From: Actinomycetales bacterium
Lineage (GTDB): Bacteria > Actinomycetota > Actinomycetes > Actinomycetales > Dermabacteraceae
Assembly: GCA_012799425.1 (NCBI GenBank)
Contig: JAAZLF010000675.1
Span: 1 to 5,389 of the forward strand
Length of the DNA: 5,389 nucleotides
Reading direction: 5' to 3'
The position numbers were made by a program, and so were the translations under genes. Of this stretch, positions 1 to 5,389 are shown in pieces. The notes under the pieces were generated by a model. It made no database searches. It saw only the letters and a list, made by a program, of their open reading frames with translations, and was not told the DNA's origin. Numbering within the stretch: position 1 is the first letter of the stretch; each line of letters starts with the position of its first letter.

Positions 1-2310
1 ATGCTCGGCGCTCACCTCGAGCTCGCCCGCGTCGATCTGCTCGAGCAGGTCCTCGAGCGCCCGGGCGGGAGGCAGGGCGGGGTCGAGCCCGATGCGCAGG
101 GGCGGTCTGCCCCAGGCCCCGGTGATCGCGAGCCAGCGGATCGCGGTCTCGCGCACGGCCAGCTCACGCGTCAGCTCGGACCAGGCCAGCTCCCCGGCGC
201 GGCGGTGCATGCCCTCGTGCGCCAGCGCGGTGCCTCCGGCGTCGGGTCCGCTGTCCCGCAGCGCCGCCCAGCGCTCCTCGCGGGCCAGCGCGCGCCTGCG
301 CCGGATGAGGATCACGGTGAGCGCGGCCGCGGCGGCCAGCAGTGCGCCCAGGGCGAGGGTGATCACCACTCCCCCCTCGATGCGCTGGACGGTCTCGGCG
401 GAGGGGCCGGCCCCGCCCTCGTCGGAGCCCTCCTCGTCGGTGGTGCCCTCCTCGCTGGTCTCGTCCTCGGTGGTGCCCTCCTCGTCGGTGGGCTCCTCGC
501 TGGTGGGCTCGTCCTGCCGCTCGGGGTCCTCGGGCGCCTCGGGGGTGTCCTGCTGCGAGGCGGTGTCGGTGACGCCGGGGGTGTCCACGCCGTTGGCGGC
601 TGCGGCGGGCGTCGGCTCGAAGCGCACCCAGCCGTGCTCGGGCCCGAACCACACCTCGGGCCAGGCGTGGGCGTTCTTCGCGCTGACCGACCACTCGTCG
701 CCGTCCTGCTGACCTGAGGTGAAGCCGATCGCCACGCGGGCGGGATAGCCCTGCGCGGTCATCATCAGCGCGAACGCGGCGGCGAACTGCTCGCAGTAGC
801 CGATGCGGTCGGCGAGGAAGGATTCCAGCGGGTCCTCGCCCGGTCCGGTGTTGACGGTCAGCGAGTACGCGAAGGAGTTGCGGAAGTAGTCCTGGTAGGC
901 GACGGCGGTGTCGAAGGCGTTCTCGGCGCCGGCGCTGGCCGCGACGGTGGCGGCGAGCTCGGCCGCACGCTCGGGCACCTCCTCCTGGGAGGTGTAGCCC
1001 GCCTCGAAGGGCTGCTGGAACACGGCCGGATCCACCTCGCGCAGCTGCTCGGCGGTCGCGTTCGGCGCCTCGGACTCGATGCGGTACCGCTGCCCGAGCA
1101 GAGCGGTGGAGCCCCGGTCGATCGCGACCTCGCCCTGGCTGGGCTGCACCACGAGCGACTCGTCGAGCGTGCCGTCGGCCGCCTCGACGGAGCGGACGTT
1201 GTCCGGCACCGGCAGGCGGTCCCCGGAGAGGTTGGTGACCTCGACCTCGGTGGCCAGGAAGTCACCGGCGCTGCCGTGCACGGGCACGCCGTCGTCACGG
1301 GCGTCGGTGAAGGCGGCCAGCCCCAGGGCGAGCGACTCCCCCTCCACGTTCCCGCGGTAGGTCTCGCCGTCGAAGGTGTTCAGGGAGCGCAGGCGCAGGT
1401 AGGAGGGCTCCTCGGCGGTGGTGGTGTAGCGCAGCACCTCGGTGTCCTCCTGCTGCAGGAGGGAGCGGCGCACGGAGACGTCGTCGTCGATCATCACGCC
1501 GCCCAGCGCCGGGGCGTCCGGATCCTGCCATTGCTGCAGCACGTCGATGTTCAGCGCGATGCGGGCCGGGGCCAGCTGCGGCAGGGAGGTGCCCAGCAGC
1601 GGGGTGAGCCCGGCGACGAGCGCGACGCACAGCGCGGTCGCGGCGAGGGTGCGGCCGGGGTGCGCGGCCGGCCCCGCCTGGGGCCGACGGTCGCCGCGGA
1701 GGTAGCGCGGATCGGGGTGGACGGTGCGGGTGACGAGGATCGTGACCCCGGCGAGGACCGGCCCGGCGACGGTCCACCAGGCACCACCGGCCGGCTGCTG
1801 CAGGGCGGGGAGGAAGATCGCACCGATCAGCAGCAGCCCGGTGGGCGTGTGCCATCCCAGGTCCAGGTACATCACGTCCAGCAGCAGCGCCATCAGCGCG
1901 ATCACCGCCACCAGCAGCACGGTGCCGTGCGCGCCGGGGGTCAGCGGGGCCATCCCGTTGGCGAGCTCGTCGACCGCCGAGGTGAAGATCTCGCCCTGCG
2001 CGCGGAGCACCCCGATCGGGCCGTCCGACCAGCGGATCAGGCCGTGCAGGGCCTCGACCACCAGCACCAGCAGACCGATCAGGGCCGCCTGTGCCAGCGG
2101 CACCAGCATCGCGGGGCGCAGCAGCCGTCGCAGCACGATCCCGCCGAGCACCACGGGAGCCGCGGCGGTGAACGTGAGCGTCAGCCAGGCGGAACCGGCC
2201 AGCAGCTGGGACACCGGCGCCGCGGCGCACAGCAGCGCGGCCAGCAGCAGCAGGGCCCGGCCGATCAGGTGAGTGCCCTCGAGGGCCGGGCGGCCCATCA
2301 GCGGGCTCAT
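1..2310 (-). CDS. TgpA-like membrane transglutaminase-domain protein (3' end missing)
   Basis: Integral membrane protein with an extracytoplasmic transglutaminase-like (papain-fold) domain, third gene of the MoxR/DUF58 operon. The frame is open for 770 codons to the window edge, so the C-terminus is cut off. About seven hydrophobic helices lie at residues 16-38, 42-60, 66-88, 128-148, 154-170, 177-193 and 220-240, with Arg-rich loops (61-65, 195-219) that place them inside. The outside region (about 241-647) carries the transglutaminase core near 448-570: Cys506 in GYCEQF, His548 in NAHAWPEVWF, and Glu565 in WVRFEPTP as the likely third triad residue, where many relatives have Asp. An acidic low-complexity linker (about 580-640) leads to a helix at 648-669, an RRRR stop-transfer (670-673) and a cytoplasmic tail resembling the DUF4129-type C-termini of such proteins. 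The ATG start overlaps the upstream stop as ATGA and has GGAGGA six bases upstream. In this family the activity may be peptidase, amidase or cross-linking; the substrate is unknown. Confidence 0.93.
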   Translation of the reverse strand, partial: MSPLMGRPALEGTHLIGRALLLLAALLCAAAPVSQLLAGSAWLTLTFTAAAPVVLGGIVLRRLLRPAMLVPLAQAALIGLLVLVVEALHGLIRWSDGPIGVLRAQGEIFTSAVDELANGMAPLTPGAHGTVLLVAVIALMALLLDVMYLDLGWHTPTGLLLIGAIFLPALQQPAGGAWWTVAGPVLAGVTILVTRTVHPDPRYLRGDRRPQAGPAAHPGRTLAATALCVALVAGLTPLLGTSLPQLAPARIALNIDVLQQWQDPDAPALGGVMIDDDVSVRRSLLQQEDTEVLRYTTTAEEPSYLRLRSLNTFDGETYRGNVEGESLALGLAAFTDARDDGVPVHGSAGDFLATEVEVTNLSGDRLPVPDNVRSVEAADGTLDESLVVQPSQGEVAIDRGSTALLGQRYRIESEAPNATAEQLREVDPAVFQQPFEAGYTSQEEVPERAAELAATVAASAGAENAFDTAVAYQDYFRNSFAYSLTVNTGPGEDPLESFLADRIGYCEQFAAAFALMMTAQGYPARVAIGFTSGQQDGDEWSVSAKNAHAWPEVWFGPEHGWVRFEPTPAAAANGVDTPGVTDTASQQDTPEAPEDPERQDEPTSEEPTDEEGTTEDETSEEGTTDEEGSDEGGAGPSAETVQRIEGGVVITLALGALLAAAAALTVILIRRRRALAREERWAALRDSGPDAGGTALAHEGMHRRAGELAWSELTRELAVRETAIRWLAITGAWGRPPLRIGLDPALPPARALEDLLEQIDAGELEVSAEH
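381..571 (-). other. Acidic low-complexity linker of the transglutaminase protein
   Basis: Residues about 580-643 of the transglutaminase protein are mostly Glu, Asp, Thr, Ser, Pro and Gly. This disordered tether sits between the extracytoplasmic catalytic domain and the last membrane helix. It probably spans part of the thick cell wall or gives the domain reach; its composition is normal for actinobacterial extracytoplasmic linkers. Confidence 0.8.
437..484 (-). repeat. 18-bp direct repeat within the acidic linker
   Basis: An identical 18-base stretch occurs at 437-454 and 467-484, a 30-bp period that encodes ten-residue units of the EEGTT type (EEGTTEDETS and EEGTTDEEGS). Degenerate further copies extend toward about 515, encoding SEEPTDEE. 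The pattern suggests replication slippage in the linker and possible length variation between strains. Confidence 0.7.
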
Positions 2311-3662
2311 GCGCGCTCCTCCGCCTCGGCCGCCGTGAGGAGGTCATCGAGGGAGTCGGCGGTGGTGCCGCGCACCAGCGTCCAGGCACCGAGCCGCGAA
2401 CGGGTGGGGGCGTGGCTCTCACGGATCCTCTGCAGCTCGCGCGCATGCTGCTCGTGGGCGTGGCCGAAGTCCTCGCCGTCGGCCGGACCGATGCGCCGCG
2501 CCGGGGGCCGGCGCCCGCTCTCGCCGTCCTCGTCCAGCGCGGGGCGCAGCGCGACGGCGGTGCGGTGGGTGGAGCGGCCGGCGAAGCGGTCCAGGTCCAG
2601 GCCCGAGAAGGGCTCGCCGTCGTCGGGGCCGAGCGCGATCGCGAGGGCGGTGTGGCCGGCGGCGTGGTCCTGGCCGATGCCGCCGGAGGCGTCGTCGTCG
2701 AAGTCGACCTCGGCGAGCGCGAGCAGCGAGGCGCGTTGCTCGACGGCATCGGCCTCGCTGCCCAGCGGCGAGGGGCCGGGGATGCCGCGGCGGCGGCCGG
2801 TGCGGGTGATCTCGTCGCCGGAGGCGTCCACGATCCGCACCTCCCAGCCGTTCAGCCCGAGCGCGTTCAGCACGGTCGCGGCATGGGAGACCAGCGCGTC
2901 CTCGACCTGCCCGGAGGGGTTCTCGCGGCGGCTGGTGTCGAGCATGATCACGGCGCTGTGCCCGGCGGCGGGCTCGTCCTCACGGGTCATCAGCTGACCG
3001 GTGCGGGCGCTGGCCCGCCAGTGGATGCGGCGGATGTCGTCCCCGGTGGCGTAGGGGCGGGCGATGGGTCCGATCTCGCCCACGCCGGGTGCGGCGGCGG
3101 CACTGATGGCACCCTCGCGGGTGATGCCGGTGGCGCGCTCGGCGGCGGGTGCCATCTCCGAGATCACCGGCAGGCCCCTGAGCACCAGCCCGTCGTCGAC
3201 GGTGCGGCGCAGATGGAACATCCCCAGCACGTCACGGACGATCAGCGAGTACGGCCCCAGCGCGTGCGGGCCGCGACGGCTCACGCGCAGCACATGCGGC
3301 ATCCGCTGATCCAGCGGCAGGTCGCCCTGGCCGCCGAGCTCCTCGGGCAGATGCTCGCGGGCGATGCCGCGGCCCAGCGGCACGTGGGTGATCCAGGCGG
3401 CGGTGGTCAGCTCGAGCATCACGCGGGCGACGGAGCCGACGGGCACGGCGTCGTCCACCAGGCGTCGCTGGGGCCGCAACCCCACGCTGCTGACCGCGAT
3501 CCCGATCGCCCCGATCACCAGCATCAGCAGCCCGGCCGCGGCCGCTTGGCGCAGCGGCGTCACCCGGGCGAGGTCTCCGAGCACCCACAGCACGACGGTG
3601 CCCACGAGCACGACGATGCCGCGCCCGGTGGGCCGCAGGATCGTGCCGGGGCGCGGGCTCAC
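2307..3662 (-). CDS. DUF58 family membrane protein with vWA-like domain
   Basis: Protein of 451 residues when started at the GTG that overlaps the moxR stop (GTGA, 3662-3659). A longer reading to an ATG at 3758 lies entirely inside moxR, so I reject it. Two membrane helices lie at about 15-32 and 40-60 and anchor a cytoplasmic or membrane-associated domain. The DUF58 signature is clear at 207-220 (GDDIRRIHWRASAR), followed by a vWA-like strand and metal-site segment, IMLDTSRR, at 239-246. The first MIDAS elements, Asp242 and Ser244, are present, but the usual second Ser of DxSxS is Arg246. A hydrophilic C-terminal extension with acidic and His/Arg-rich stretches ends at Ala451. DUF58 proteins usually pair with MoxR ATPases, and vWA proteins are typical MoxR partners. 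The role here is inferred to be an adaptor between the ATPase and the membrane transglutaminase. No strong Shine-Dalgarno precedes the GTG, so translation probably depends on coupling to moxR. Confidence 0.92.
   Translation of the reverse strand: MSPRPGTILRPTGRGIVVLVGTVVLWVLGDLARVTPLRQAAAAGLLMLVIGAIGIAVSSVGLRPQRRLVDDAVPVGSVARVMLELTTAAWITHVPLGRGIAREHLPEELGGQGDLPLDQRMPHVLRVSRRGPHALGPYSLIVRDVLGMFHLRRTVDDGLVLRGLPVISEMAPAAERATGITREGAISAAAAPGVGEIGPIARPYATGDDIRRIHWRASARTGQLMTREDEPAAGHSAVIMLDTSRRENPSGQVEDALVSHAATVLNALGLNGWEVRIVDASGDEITRTGRRRGIPGPSPLGSEADAVEQRASLLALAEVDFDDDASGGIGQDHAAGHTALAIALGPDDGEPFSGLDLDRFAGRSTHRTAVALRPALDEDGESGRRPPARRIGPADGEDFGHAHEQHARELQRIRESHAPTRSRLGAWTLVRGTTADSLDDLLTAAEAEERA
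2317..2322 (-). promoter_or_regulatory. Ribosome binding site of the transglutaminase gene
   Basis: On the minus strand this reads GGAGGA, six bases before the ATG at 2310. It lies inside the last codons of the DUF58 gene. Together with the ATGA overlap it fixes the start and suggests both re-initiation and independent loading of ribosomes. Confidence 0.75.
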
Positions 3663-4705
3663 GACTGCGGGGTGCTGCGCAGCACCTGGTCGACGAGCTC
3701 GCCCGCGCTCGCGCCGCGCGAGAGGGCCTGCGGGGTGAGGTGCATGCGGTGGCGCCACACCGGCATGATCACGTCCGCGACGTCCTGCGGGGTGACGAAG
3801 GTGCGGGCGTCGAGCGCGGCGTTGGCCTTCGCGGCGCGCACCAGGTGCACGGCGGCGCGCGGGGACGCACCGAGCGTGACCTGCGGGTGGGAACGGGTGG
3901 CCTCGGCCAGGCGCACCACGTAGGCCAGGATCGTCGGGGACGCGTAGACGCTGCGCACCGCCCGCGCGTGCGCGGCGATCCGTTCAGGGGTGGTGCGCTC
4001 GGTGACCGTGTCGAGCAGGTCGTGATCGCCCTCGCGCACGGGCCCGGACTGGGCGGCGAGCATCCGCGCCTCGGCGGAGGCCACCGGGTAGCCCATCGTG
4101 GTCTGGGCGAGGAAGCGGTCCCGCTGCGCCTCGGGCAGGCGGTAGGTGCCCTCCATCTCGACCGGGTTCGCGGTGGCGACCACCATGAACGGCTCGGCCA
4201 GCGGGAAGGTCTCGCCGTCGACGCTGACCTGCCGCTCCTCCATCGCCTCGAGCAGCGCGGACTGGGTCTTCGGGGAGGCGCGGTTGATCTCGTCGGCCAG
4301 CAGGATCTGGGTGAACACCGCCCCGGGCCGGAACTCGAACTCGCTGGTGGCCTGGTTGAACACGGACGCGCCGGTGACATCGCCCGGCAGCAGGTCGGGG
4401 GTGAACTGGATGCGGTGGCGCTCCGCGCCGAGCGCGGCGGCCAGGGACTTGGCCAGCATCGTCTTGCCGACGCCCGGGATGTCCTCGATCAGCAGGTGCC
4501 CGCCGGCCAGCAGCACGAGCACCGCGATGCGGGCCACCTCGTCCTTGCCCTCGACGATCGTGGCGATCTCCTCGACCACCGATTTCGCCTCCGCGGCGAT
4601 CTCCCGCGCCTCGCTCCCGCTGAGCGCACCATCGGCCTCGTGGGCACGGTTCTGCGGGTCCCAGGGATCGGGTGAGCCCTCGACGGAGGCGGCGTCCTGA
4701 GTCAT
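3659..4705 (-). CDS. MoxR-family AAA+ ATPase
   Basis: Cytoplasmic AAA+ ATPase of 348 residues, close to the usual MoxR length of roughly 320-350. Motifs in order are Walker A DIPGVGKT (75-82), Walker B ILLADEINRA (134-143, acidic pair Asp138-Glu139), sensor 1 ATANP (177-181), an arginine-finger region EAQRDRF (192-198), and sensor 2 LGASPRA (278-284, Arg283). All key residues are present, so it should be active. The C-terminal lid domain is complete. The N-terminal 35 residues or so are polar and not conserved in type. The ATG at 4705 is chosen because AAGGAG stands six bases upstream; an ATG at 4744 would add 13 residues but has no ribosome binding site. It is the first gene of the operon and overlaps the DUF58 start by 4 bp. 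MoxR proteins act as chaperone-like ATPases for maturation of partner complexes; the client here is inferred to be the DUF58/transglutaminase pair. The generic name moxR is often applied, but no specific symbol is justified. Confidence 0.96.
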   Translation of the reverse strand: MTQDAASVEGSPDPWDPQNRAHEADGALSGSEAREIAAEAKSVVEEIATIVEGKDEVARIAVLVLLAGGHLLIEDIPGVGKTMLAKSLAAALGAERHRIQFTPDLLPGDVTGASVFNQATSEFEFRPGAVFTQILLADEINRASPKTQSALLEAMEERQVSVDGETFPLAEPFMVVATANPVEMEGTYRLPEAQRDRFLAQTTMGYPVASAEARMLAAQSGPVREGDHDLLDTVTERTTPERIAAHARAVRSVYASPTILAYVVRLAEATRSHPQVTLGASPRAAVHLVRAAKANAALDARTFVTPQDVADVIMPVWRHRMHLTPQALSRGASAGELVDQVLRSTPQS

Positions 4706-4711
4706 GTCGAG

Positions 4712-4717
4712 CTCCTT
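4712..4717 (-). promoter_or_regulatory. Ribosome binding site of the MoxR ATPase gene
   Basis: The minus strand reads AAGGAG six bases before the ATG at 4705. It decides the start in favour of 4705 over the in-frame ATG at 4744. Its first two bases are also the end of a 7-base inverted-repeat arm (4716-4722), so it could be partly masked in the mRNA leader. Confidence 0.8.
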
Positions 4718-4749
4718 CTGATCCGCGGTCCGACAGGAGTTCATCAGAA
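4716..4749. repeat. 7-bp inverted repeat next to the moxR ribosome binding site
   Basis: TTCTGAT at 4716-4722 and ATCAGAA at 4743-4749 are perfect inverted copies separated by 20 bp. On the minus-strand transcript the downstream arm runs straight into the Shine-Dalgarno sequence. It could be a protein-binding site or an mRNA leader hairpin. The stem is short and not GC-rich, so an effect is uncertain. Confidence 0.45.
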
Positions 4750-4756
4750 ATTTGCC

Positions 4757-4776
4757 CCGGGATGAACAGTCCGGGA
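4757..4776. repeat. CCGGGA direct repeat, 14 bp apart
   Basis: CCGGGA occurs at 4757-4762 and 4771-4776 in the middle of the divergent promoter region. In such GC-rich DNA two copies of a GC-rich hexamer can arise by chance, so I list it as an observation only. Confidence 0.25.
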
Positions 4777-4798
4777 AGCACGAGGCGGCGCTGGCTCC

Positions 4799-4804
4799 TA
4801 CAGT
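4799..4804 (+). promoter_or_regulatory. Possible -10 hexamer for the surface-protein gene
   Basis: TACAGT fits the TAnnnT pattern of actinobacterial housekeeping promoters and would give a leader of about 28 nt. The sequence at the expected -35 position (about 4776-4781) does not match TTGACA, so support is weak. Confidence 0.3.
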
Positions 4805-4811
4805 ATGACTG
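4801..4811. repeat. Short palindrome CAGT-ATG-ACTG
   Basis: Two 4-bp arms, CAGT and ACTG, flank a 3-bp centre. The element overlaps the -10-like hexamers of both strands, a place where a repressor could act on both promoters. The arms are short and the match may be chance. Confidence 0.25.
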
Positions 4812-4812
4812 G

Positions 4813-4829
4813 TTCTGAATGTCTTCTGA
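4813..4829 (+). repeat. Direct repeat of TTCTGA upstream of the surface-protein gene
   Basis: TTCTGA occurs at 4813-4818 and 4824-4829, with starts 11 bp apart (about one helical turn). The second copy overlaps the ribosome binding site of the plus-strand gene. The same hexamer occurs at 4716-4721 and inverted at 4744-4749. The spacing would suit an operator, but the motif is short. Confidence 0.4.
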
Positions 4830-4833
4830 GGAG
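4828..4833 (+). promoter_or_regulatory. Ribosome binding site of the surface-protein gene
   Basis: GAGGAG stands five bases before the ATG at 4839, a strong match to the anti-Shine-Dalgarno sequence. It supports this ATG as the start, which also places a proper signal peptide at the N-terminus. Confidence 0.8.
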
Positions 4834-4838
4834 TTCCG

Positions 4839-5389
4839 ATGATCGTCCGTGGCCGCGCCGGCGTCCGACTGAGCGCGGGGCTCCTCCTTGCGGCGGCATG
4901 CGCTGTGGGGCCCGCCGCCGCTCACGCGGCTCCCGTGCCCGGCGCGGGTGGGATCGTGCCGATGCAGGGTGTGAACGAGTGCGAGGGTGTTGCGGCCTCG
5001 GTCTCCGTCTCCCCGGCCGAGGTGGCGATCGGCGAGACCGTGACGATCACGGCGAACTGCTTCCCTCTCCATCAGCGCGTCACGGGCAACGTCATCACGG
5101 CCGATGGCCCGCGGGCCCTCGAGGGCACCACGACGGGCAGCGGCTCCTTCTCGACGACCTTCACTGCTCAGGCCAGCGGGGAGCATCGCGTCTCCCTCGA
5201 GGGCGGAGGGTCGCAGGGAACCGCGACGTTCTTCGTGACCGACGACAGCGGAGACAACGGAGACAGCGAAGAGCCCGACCCTGAGGAGCCCTCGGAGGAG
5301 CCGACCGACCCCCCGACCGAAGAGCCCACCGATCCTGAGCCGACGGACCCGGAGACCCCCGACGAGGGCGAGAACCCGGACGACGGAGA
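4839..5389 (+). CDS. Exported Ig-like surface protein with acidic Pro-rich spacer (3' end missing)
   Basis: The first 183 residues of a secreted or cell-wall protein. The N-terminus has Arg residues (4, 6, 10), a hydrophobic core at about 11-27 and an AHA cleavage motif ending at Ala30, typical of a Sec signal peptide. Cys21 lies in the hydrophobic core, but the preceding AAA is a poor lipobox, so a lipoprotein is less likely. Residues about 45-136 alternate hydrophobic and polar residues as in a single Ig-like beta-sandwich (the VSVSPAEVAIGETVTITANC segment is typical of actinobacterial surface repeats). Cys48 and Cys74 could form a disulfide. From about 137 the chain is a Gly/Ser then Glu/Pro/Asp/Thr-rich spacer with EEPTDP at 153-158 and 161-166, running to the window edge. 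Such spacers usually lead to an LPXTG sorting signal or a C-terminal membrane helix; neither is visible here. It is transcribed away from the moxR operon. I do not recognise a specific family, and the function is unknown. Confidence 0.85.
   Translation, partial: MIVRGRAGVRLSAGLLLAAACAVGPAAAHAAPVPGAGGIVPMQGVNECEGVAASVSVSPAEVAIGETVTITANCFPLHQRVTGNVITADGPRALEGTTTGSGSFSTTFTAQASGEHRVSLEGGGSQGTATFFVTDDSGDNGDSEEPDPEEPSEEPTDPPTEEPTDPEPTDPETPDEGENPDDG

Larger units (their letters stand above)
4706..4838. promoter_or_regulatory. Divergent intergenic region with promoters for both flanks
   Basis: These 133 bp separate the start codons of the minus-strand operon and the plus-strand surface-protein gene, so both promoters should lie here or overlap the neighbouring coding ends. 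The region is visibly less GC-rich than its surroundings in two patches (4741-4754 and 4797-4829). The best -10-like hexamers are TACAGT at 4799-4804 on the plus strand and TACTGT at 4805-4800 on the minus strand. Neither has a convincing -35 at the normal distance. I could not place transcription starts with confidence. Repeats here are listed separately. Confidence 0.6.

Noticed and set aside
1..717. Plus-strand frame coding for a hydrophobic Gly/Leu/Val-rich stretch that mimics membrane helices
   Set aside because: The hydrophobic run is the reverse complement of Glu/Asp codons in the acidic linker, so it is an artefact.
1276..2997. 573-codon plus-strand open frame opposite the transglutaminase and DUF58 genes
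   Set aside because: Its product is Gln/Gly/Arg/His-rich with no domain logic. It runs antisense to two clear genes and is a GC-driven shadow.
3663..3758. N-terminal extension of the DUF58 gene to an ATG at 3758
   Set aside because: The added 32 residues lie wholly within moxR, are Pro/Arg/His-rich, and precede a GTG start that forms a typical 4-bp overlap with the moxR stop.
2412..3923. 503-codon plus-strand open frame opposite DUF58 and moxR
   Set aside because: Low-complexity Gly/Ala/Val/Gln composition, opposite well-supported genes with conserved motifs, and no plausible ribosome binding site or domain.
4706..4744. N-terminal extension of the MoxR ATPase to an ATG at 4744
   Set aside because: No ribosome binding site lies upstream of it, while the ATG at 4705 has AAGGAG at ideal spacing.
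4899..4901. Cys21 of the surface protein as a lipoprotein acylation site
   Set aside because: The residues before it are AAA, without the Leu/Val/Ile expected at -3, and a clear AHA signal peptidase site follows at residues 28-30.
3984..5186. 400-codon minus-strand frame across moxR, the intergenic region and the surface-protein gene
   Set aside because: Arg/Gly/Ala-rich shadow frame that crosses a divergent promoter region and has no recognisable domain.
4805..5284. 159-codon plus-strand frame overlapping the surface-protein gene
   Set aside because: Arg/Gly-rich shadow frame. The frame from 4839 has a ribosome binding site, signal peptide and ordered domains.

Overview
The window is very GC-rich. 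Its coding regions end most codons in G or C and overlap by 4 bp, which points to a high-GC actinobacterium. The proteins resemble those of Micrococcales, and a Brachybacterium- or Dermabacteraceae-like source is plausible, but that genus-level guess rests on style and was not searched.

Positions 1-4705 hold three minus-strand genes read right to left in one tightly coupled operon: a MoxR-family AAA+ ATPase (3659-4705), a DUF58 membrane protein with a vWA-like domain (2307-3662), and a large TgpA-like membrane transglutaminase (1-2310) whose C-terminus runs off the left edge. Both junctions are stop/start overlaps of 4 bp (GTGA, then ATGA), so the three proteins are probably made in linked amounts. 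This MoxR/DUF58/transglutaminase trio is a recurrent bacterial gene set. The usual reading is that a MoxR chaperone-like ATPase works with a DUF58/vWA partner on an envelope protein or complex that includes the extracytoplasmic transglutaminase-like domain. The physiological substrate is generally not known.

Positions 4706-4838 form a 133-bp divergent intergenic region. It contains strong Shine-Dalgarno sequences for both flanking genes, four copies of TTCTGA in either orientation, a potential hairpin next to the moxR ribosome binding site, and a small CAGT/ACTG palindrome near the only -10-like sequence I can see.

Positions 4839-5389 hold the start of a plus-strand gene for an exported protein. 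It has a signal peptide, a compact beta-rich (Ig-like) segment with two cysteines, and then a spacer rich in Pro, Glu, Asp and Thr that runs off the right edge. It looks like a cell-surface protein whose anchor lies outside the window.

I see no RNA genes, mobile elements, CRISPR arrays or convincing terminators. The main content is a known type of gene cluster. The points worth a second look are the Glu in place of Asp in the transglutaminase triad, the altered MIDAS motif in DUF58, the repeated acidic linker, and the structured moxR leader.
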